In this document: positions 5,624 to 8,472 of the stretch, in pieces
Position numbering within the stretch: position 1 is the first letter of the stretch
Layout of the letters: every line of letters starts with the position of its first letter
Source of the DNA: Alphaproteobacteria bacterium
GTDB taxonomy: Bacteria > Pseudomonadota > Alphaproteobacteria > Rhodobacterales > Rhodobacteraceae
Assembly (NCBI GenBank): GCA_024277955.1
Contig: JAJRUE010000209.1
Coordinates: 1-8,472, forward strand
Direction: 5' to 3'
DNA length: 8,472 bases
Program-made: the position numbers and the translations under genes
The notes under the pieces: model-generated
What the model was told of the DNA's origin: nothing
The model's database searches: none
What the model saw: the letters and a program-made list of their open reading frames with translations, nothing else

Positions 5624-6984
5624 TCTGCCCGTTCTCCGTCTGCCTTGACCCAGCGTAGCAGAAACAGCGCCAACAGGAACAGAAAGATCACCGGCGACAC
5701 CCCGATGCGTGGGCTGTTGGTCATGTAGCTGACCATGCCGATCAGCGCCGGCGCCAGAAACGCCGTCGCCTTGCCGGACAGGGCGTAAAGGCCAAAGGCT
5801 TCGGTCGGGCGGTCGGGGTGGGCGTGGCGCACCATCATCGTGCGCGACGCCGATTGCAGCGCGCCGCCCGCCGCGCCGATGGTGGCGCCCAGGATGTAGA
5901 ACACGATATCGGGCAGGGTCGACCCTTCGGCCAACGGGATGCCAAAGAAGCTTTCGCGCGACATGCCGACGATCACCAGCGTGACCAGCGACAGAACCAG
6001 GATGTTGAAGCGGATCACCGGCTTGGGGCCAAAGCGCTTGTCGGCGCGCCCGCCGATCCAGGTGAACACCGCGGCGCTGATCGCCCCGATGATCCCGAAC
6101 ACGCCGATATTGGTGATCGACCAGTTCAGCACCAGCGTCGCATAGACCCCGCCAAAGGCGTAAAGCGCGTTCAGCGAATCCCGGTAGAACATCGAGGACG
6201 CCAGATAGGCGGCCAGGCTGCGGCGCTTGGCGATCGACTTGATCGAGCGGGCCAGCTCTACCAGAGCGCCGGCGGTGTCGCCTTTCTTTTCGGTGGGCTT
6301 GTCGCGCACCCACAAGAAGAACGGCACCATGAACAGCAGATACCAGATCGCGGTGAACGGCCCGACAAAGCGGGTGCCTTCGCGCGCGCCGGCGTCCAGC
6401 CCGAAAAGCGGATCCAGCCCGATCAGCGTCTTGCCGTTGCCCTGTTCCACGAACAAGAGCAGCATGATGAACAGCGACAGCACCCCCCCGGCGTAGCCCA
6501 GCGCCATGCCCGAGCCGGATATGTGCCCCACTTCGTCATCGCCGCCCAGATCGGGCAGCATCGCGTTCACGAAGATCAGCGCATATTCCGCGCCGATCAT
6601 CCCGATCCCGAAGGCCAGCAGCGAAGTCCAGATCGTCGAACCATCCGGCATCATCCACCACAGCCCCCAGGTTCCGGCCATGTAAAGCGCCGAAAACGCC
6701 ACGAGCCAGGGGATGCGCCGCCCGGTATTGTCGGCAAATGCCCCCAGGATCGGCGCGCTGAAGGCGATGAACAGCCCGGTGATGGTCTGGCCCAGCGACC
6801 AGACGCTTTGCGCGCGCGCGTCCGCCACGTTTTCCGCCAGCCCGGTGGACATGAAGTAATCGGTGGCGACGGCGGCGAAATAGGGCCCGAACACGAAGGT
6901 CAGCACCAAGGTGTAAAAAGGCTGGCTGGCCCAGTCGAAGAAATACCAGCCCCAGATCCGTTTCCGGTGAGAAATCCCTGTCAT
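5602..6984 (-). CDS. MFS permease of the UMF1 (Atg22-like) family
   Basis: A 460-residue inner-membrane transporter with about 12 hydrophobic segments. The N-terminus IWGWYFFDWASQPFYTLVLT is the hallmark of the UMF1 subfamily of the major facilitator superfamily. The loop between segments 2 and 3 carries FADNTGRRIPW, the family's version of the MFS motif A; a similar loop, GGRADKRFG, follows in the second half. A hydrophilic linker (RDKPTEKKGDTAG) separates the two six-helix halves. Bacterial UMF1 substrates are largely unknown; the yeast relative Atg22 exports amino acids from the vacuole. ATG 6984 has GAGGG 7 nt upstream. The stop lies inside mepA (22-nt overlap), so a peptide or muropeptide substrate is an attractive but unproven idea. 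Confidence 0.9.
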   Translation of the reverse strand: MTGISHRKRIWGWYFFDWASQPFYTLVLTFVFGPYFAAVATDYFMSTGLAENVADARAQSVWSLGQTITGLFIAFSAPILGAFADNTGRRIPWLVAFSALYMAGTWGLWWMMPDGSTIWTSLLAFGIGMIGAEYALIFVNAMLPDLGGDDEVGHISGSGMALGYAGGVLSLFIMLLLFVEQGNGKTLIGLDPLFGLDAGAREGTRFVGPFTAIWYLLFMVPFFLWVRDKPTEKKGDTAGALVELARSIKSIAKRRSLAAYLASSMFYRDSLNALYAFGGVYATLVLNWSITNIGVFGIIGAISAAVFTWIGGRADKRFGPKPVIRFNILVLSLVTLVIVGMSRESFFGIPLAEGSTLPDIVFYILGATIGAAGGALQSASRTMMVRHAHPDRPTEAFGLYALSGKATAFLAPALIGMVSYMTNSPRIGVSPVIFLFLLALFLLRWVKADGERAEWADQTS

Positions 6985-7029
6985 CGTGCGCCCTCGTTCT
7001 TGTCGGTTTTGCCGATAGAACCGTGAAAG

Positions 7030-7050
7030 GCGCCTAGGCGCAACCGGTTG
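7030..7050. promoter_or_regulatory. Two abutting palindromes upstream of the permease gene
   Basis: GCGCCTAGGCGC (7030-7041) is a perfect 12-bp palindrome centred on CTAG, and CAACCGGTTG (7041-7050) is a perfect 10-bp palindrome sharing one base with it. Both lie in the 97-nt gap between the thioesterase stop and the permease start, 46 to 66 nt upstream of the permease ATG. They could be operator sites for a dimeric regulator. With no loop and no T run, a terminator is unlikely. Confidence 0.4.
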
Positions 7051-7080
7051 TCGCGTTCAGGTTGAAGATCGCGGGTCGGC

Positions 7081-7617
7081 TCAGGCCCGTTCCGGTGGCC
7101 AGGGGCGGCGGTTTTCGGCTTCGATCCAGCCCTGCACCCAGTCGGGCAGGGTAAAGTCGGGCGGCGTGTCGGAGATCTCGGGCACCACGTTTTCGGGCGG
7201 CACGATGCCCTGCGCGCTGGTGATCGCCATGCGGTAGATCGCCTGGGTGGTGCAGTCGCCGTCCCGGTTCCACAGCGTCTGATCGATGTAGAAAAACCGC
7301 CGGTCCCACCCCAGCAGACGGCTTTGCATCTCGAAGCGCTGAAACAGGCGGATGCGCCGGCGGTAGCGCACCGTGACCCCGGCCACGGTCATCCCCCAGC
7401 CGTTGCGCCGCAGCGCGTTGATCAGCCCGACGCGCCGGGCCAGCGGAATGCGCCCCAGGTCCAGCAGGGTCAGCGTACGGCCGTTGTTCAGCTCTTTCCA
7501 CAGGTCCAGATCCCAGGGCCAGCACAGATGGCGCGAGCGGTGCACCCCAAGCACCGGCAGCCGGGGTGCGTTGCGGTGGACATACAGTTCCTTGGCCATG
7601 CGGACGAACGGATACAT
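7081..7617 (-). CDS. Hotdog-fold acyl-CoA thioesterase-like protein (THEM6-like)
   Basis: A 178-residue protein of the 4HBT-type thioesterase superfamily, which hydrolyses acyl-CoA or related thioesters in the cytoplasm. The hotdog signature is CWPWDLDLWKELNNGR (32-47), where aspartates precede the long helix and NNGR follows. The next strand region is GMTVAGVTVRYRRRIRLFQR (75-94), and a further strand is RRFFYIDQTLW (106-116). The tail PPDFTLPDWVQGWIE (152-166) matches the short C-terminal helix seen in THEM6-like bacterial proteins (from memory). ATG 7617 is supported by AGGAG 8 nt upstream. The gene is divergent from yggT and 96 nt upstream of the permease. The specific substrate is unknown. 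Confidence 0.8.
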   Translation of the reverse strand: MYPFVRMAKELYVHRNAPRLPVLGVHRSRHLCWPWDLDLWKELNNGRTLTLLDLGRIPLARRVGLINALRRNGWGMTVAGVTVRYRRRIRLFQRFEMQSRLLGWDRRFFYIDQTLWNRDGDCTTQAIYRMAITSAQGIVPPENVVPEISDTPPDFTLPDWVQGWIEAENRRPWPPERA

Positions 7618-7678
7618 CGCGAAACTCCTGCTTATCCGGCTTTCTGGAAGGGCTTAGAAATCCTGCGCCCGGCAGATG

Positions 7679-7707
7679 CAAGGGCGAACGCGGCGTCAGC
7701 GCCCTTG
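7679..7707. promoter_or_regulatory. Inverted repeat in the divergent thioesterase/yggT intergenic region
   Basis: CAAGGGCG (7679-7686) and CGCCCTTG (7700-7707) are exact inverted copies separated by 13 nt. They sit in the middle of the 150-nt gap between the divergently transcribed thioesterase (start 7617) and yggT (start 7768), where promoters for both must lie. It could be a shared operator. A second GC-rich near-palindrome (GGCCTGCGCGGGCC, 7713-7726) lies on the yggT side. I cannot place -35/-10 boxes with confidence. Confidence 0.35.
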
Positions 7708-7767
7708 TCATGGGCCTGCGCGGGCCTTAGGTGTCTTTTCGACTGAAAACGACAGCGGGCCTGACCC

Positions 7768-8055
7768 ATGACCTCGATCTTTCAAATCCTGATGCTGCTG
7801 CTCGATGTGGTGTGGTTCATCCTGATCGCCCATATCATCATGAGCTGGCTGATCAATTTCCAGGTGCTGAATCTGCGCCAACCGCTGGTGGCGCAGCTCT
7901 GGTATGGGCTGAACCGGCTGCTCGAGCCGATCTATACCCCGATCCGGCGGATCCTGCCGGACATGGGCGGGCTGGACCTGGCGCCGCTGATCGTGCTGCT
8001 GGGGATCTATGCGATCCGGATCGTGCTGATCAACAACATGGCGGCGTTTTACTGA
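7768..8055 (+). CDS. yggT: YggT family small integral membrane protein
   Basis: A 95-residue inner-membrane protein with two hydrophobic segments (about 5-29 and 72-92) joined by an amphipathic loop. The family signature is LLEPIYTPIRRILPDMGGLDLAPLI-like: LLEPIYTPIRRILP spans 51-64 and GGLDLAPL follows at 67-74. YggT proteins are widespread and have been linked to osmotic-stress tolerance and membrane or cell-shape functions, but the molecular role is not settled. The length is normal for one YggT domain. The start ATG 7768 has no strong ribosome site (GCGGGC about 9 nt upstream). It precedes recQ on the same strand, separated by 126 nt that contain a terminator-like repeat, so cotranscription is uncertain. 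Confidence 0.9.
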   Translation: MTSIFQILMLLLDVVWFILIAHIIMSWLINFQVLNLRQPLVAQLWYGLNRLLEPIYTPIRRILPDMGGLDLAPLIVLLGIYAIRIVLINNMAAFY

Positions 8056-8062
8056 CACCGCA

Positions 8063-8100
8063 CGCCTCCGGCGGGGATATTTGCGGACAGAAGAAGGTGG
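8063..8100 (+). repeat. Rhodobacteraceae-type extragenic repeat / terminator-like element
   Basis: CGCCTCCGGCGGGGATATTT (8063-8082) followed by GCGGACAGAAGAAGGTGG, starting 7 nt after the yggT stop codon. CGCC (8063-8066) and GGCG (8070-8073) form a short stem. I recall close variants of this block as frequent just after stop codons in Rhodobacter and Roseobacter genomes, so it is probably one copy of a dispersed extragenic element. The recognition is from memory; only one copy is present here. Confidence 0.5.
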
Positions 8101-8140
8101 GGGCTTTTTGCTTGTTCACCGAATCTTCATGTGGGAAGAG

Positions 8141-8158
8141 TCGGATAAAGATATCCGA
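8141..8158. promoter_or_regulatory. Hairpin / inverted repeat upstream of recQ
   Basis: TCGGATA (8141-8147) and TATCCGA (8152-8158) form a perfect 7-bp inverted repeat with an AAGA spacer, 23 nt before the recQ start codon. No T run follows, so it is not an intrinsic terminator. It may be an operator or a leader hairpin of recQ. It does not resemble the alphaproteobacterial SOS box (GTTC-N7-GTTC). Confidence 0.35.
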
Positions 8159-8181
8159 GCGCCCAACCCGGAACAGGCCCC

Positions 8182-8472
8182 ATGCCAGAGGCATCCGCAC
8201 TACTATCCTCGGTCTTCGGCTTTGACGAATTCCGCCCCGGCCAGGCCGAGATCGTCGAAGCGGTCGCGGCGGGTCGGAACGCGCTTGCGATCATGCCGAC
8301 GGGGGGCGGGAAATCCCTTTGCTTTCAACTGCCTGCCCTGATGCGCGATGGGGTGACGGTGGTGATTTCGCCCCTGATCGCGCTGATGCGCGACCAGGTG
8401 CGGGCGTTGCGTGCGGCCGGGGTGGAAGCCGGGGCGCTGACCTCGGGCAACACCGAAGAGGAAACCGACGCG
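8182..8472 (+). CDS. recQ: ATP-dependent DNA helicase RecQ, N-terminal part (cut by window edge)
   Basis: A 3'-to-5' superfamily 2 helicase acting in recombination and fork repair. Only the first 97 codons are in the window, open to the right edge. Visible are the N-terminal motif FGFDEFRPGQAEIV (12-25) with the adenine-contacting Q21, Walker A in MPTGGGKSLCFQLPAL (38-53) with K44, and motif Ia in VISPLIALMRDQV (61-73). These match RecQ closely. The start ATG 8182 sits the normal short distance before the FGFxxFRPGQ motif and follows GGAACAGG. The rest of the helicase core and the RQC and HRDC domains lie outside the window, so completeness cannot be judged. Confidence 0.95.
   Translation, partial: MPEASALLSSVFGFDEFRPGQAEIVEAVAAGRNALAIMPTGGGKSLCFQLPALMRDGVTVVISPLIALMRDQVRALRAAGVEAGALTSGNTEEETDA

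Noticed and set aside
5624..6313. Upstream extension of the mepA frame to 514 residues
   Set aside because: The extension is arginine-rich shadow sequence inside the permease gene; a signal peptide begins at the ATG at 5623.
5818..7026. Long plus-strand ORF (402 codons) opposite the permease
   Set aside because: H/Q/R/D-rich shadow of the permease codons, with no membrane segments or domain.
1..8472. Defence, phage, transposon or CRISPR system
   Set aside because: All genes are core metabolic, envelope, translation or repair families. No spaced repeats, transposase, integrase or tRNA attachment site is seen.

Overview
The window looks like chromosomal DNA of an alphaproteobacterium, most likely of the Rhodobacteraceae (Roseobacter/Rhodobacter group). 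The evidence is high GC with strong third-position GC bias, a tight run of genes on one strand, family-typical proteins, and after yggT a stretch of the type CGCCTCCGGCGGGGATATTT, which I recall as a common intergenic element in that family. It is an ordinary core-genome neighbourhood: there is no tRNA, rRNA, insertion sequence, CRISPR array or prophage.

Layout. Eight protein genes lie on the minus strand. In transcription order (right to left) they are: a hotdog-fold thioesterase (7617-7081); a UMF1-type MFS permease (6984-5602); the murein endopeptidase mepA (5623-4769); an exported phytase-like beta-propeller protein (4790-3870); the queuosine-precursor transporter yhhQ (3776-3156); the ribosome-rescue hydrolase arfB (2892-2473); a class III PLP enzyme of the phospho-lyase (AGXT2L) type (2385-1126); and an APH-fold small-molecule kinase (1129-149). 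Two genes at the right end run the other way: a small YggT membrane protein (7768-8055) and the start of recQ (8182 to the edge).

How genes relate. The permease, mepA and the phytase-like gene are chained by two 22-nt overlaps and are probably one operon for envelope or periplasmic functions. The PLP enzyme and kinase overlap by 4 nt at a TTGA junction. They resemble the two-step route in which a kinase phosphorylates an amino alcohol or hydroxy-amino acid and a phospho-lyase then removes ammonia and phosphate.

The most unusual part is the 263-nt gap between yhhQ and arfB. On the minus strand it holds, in order, a TTGACA box, a Shine-Dalgarno sequence complementary over 17 nt (one G-U) to the 16S rRNA 3' end, an 18-codon ORF starting GTG, and a strong intrinsic terminator 37 nt before the arfB start. 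This could be an unannotated micropeptide or sRNA gene, or a translated leader that attenuates arfB.
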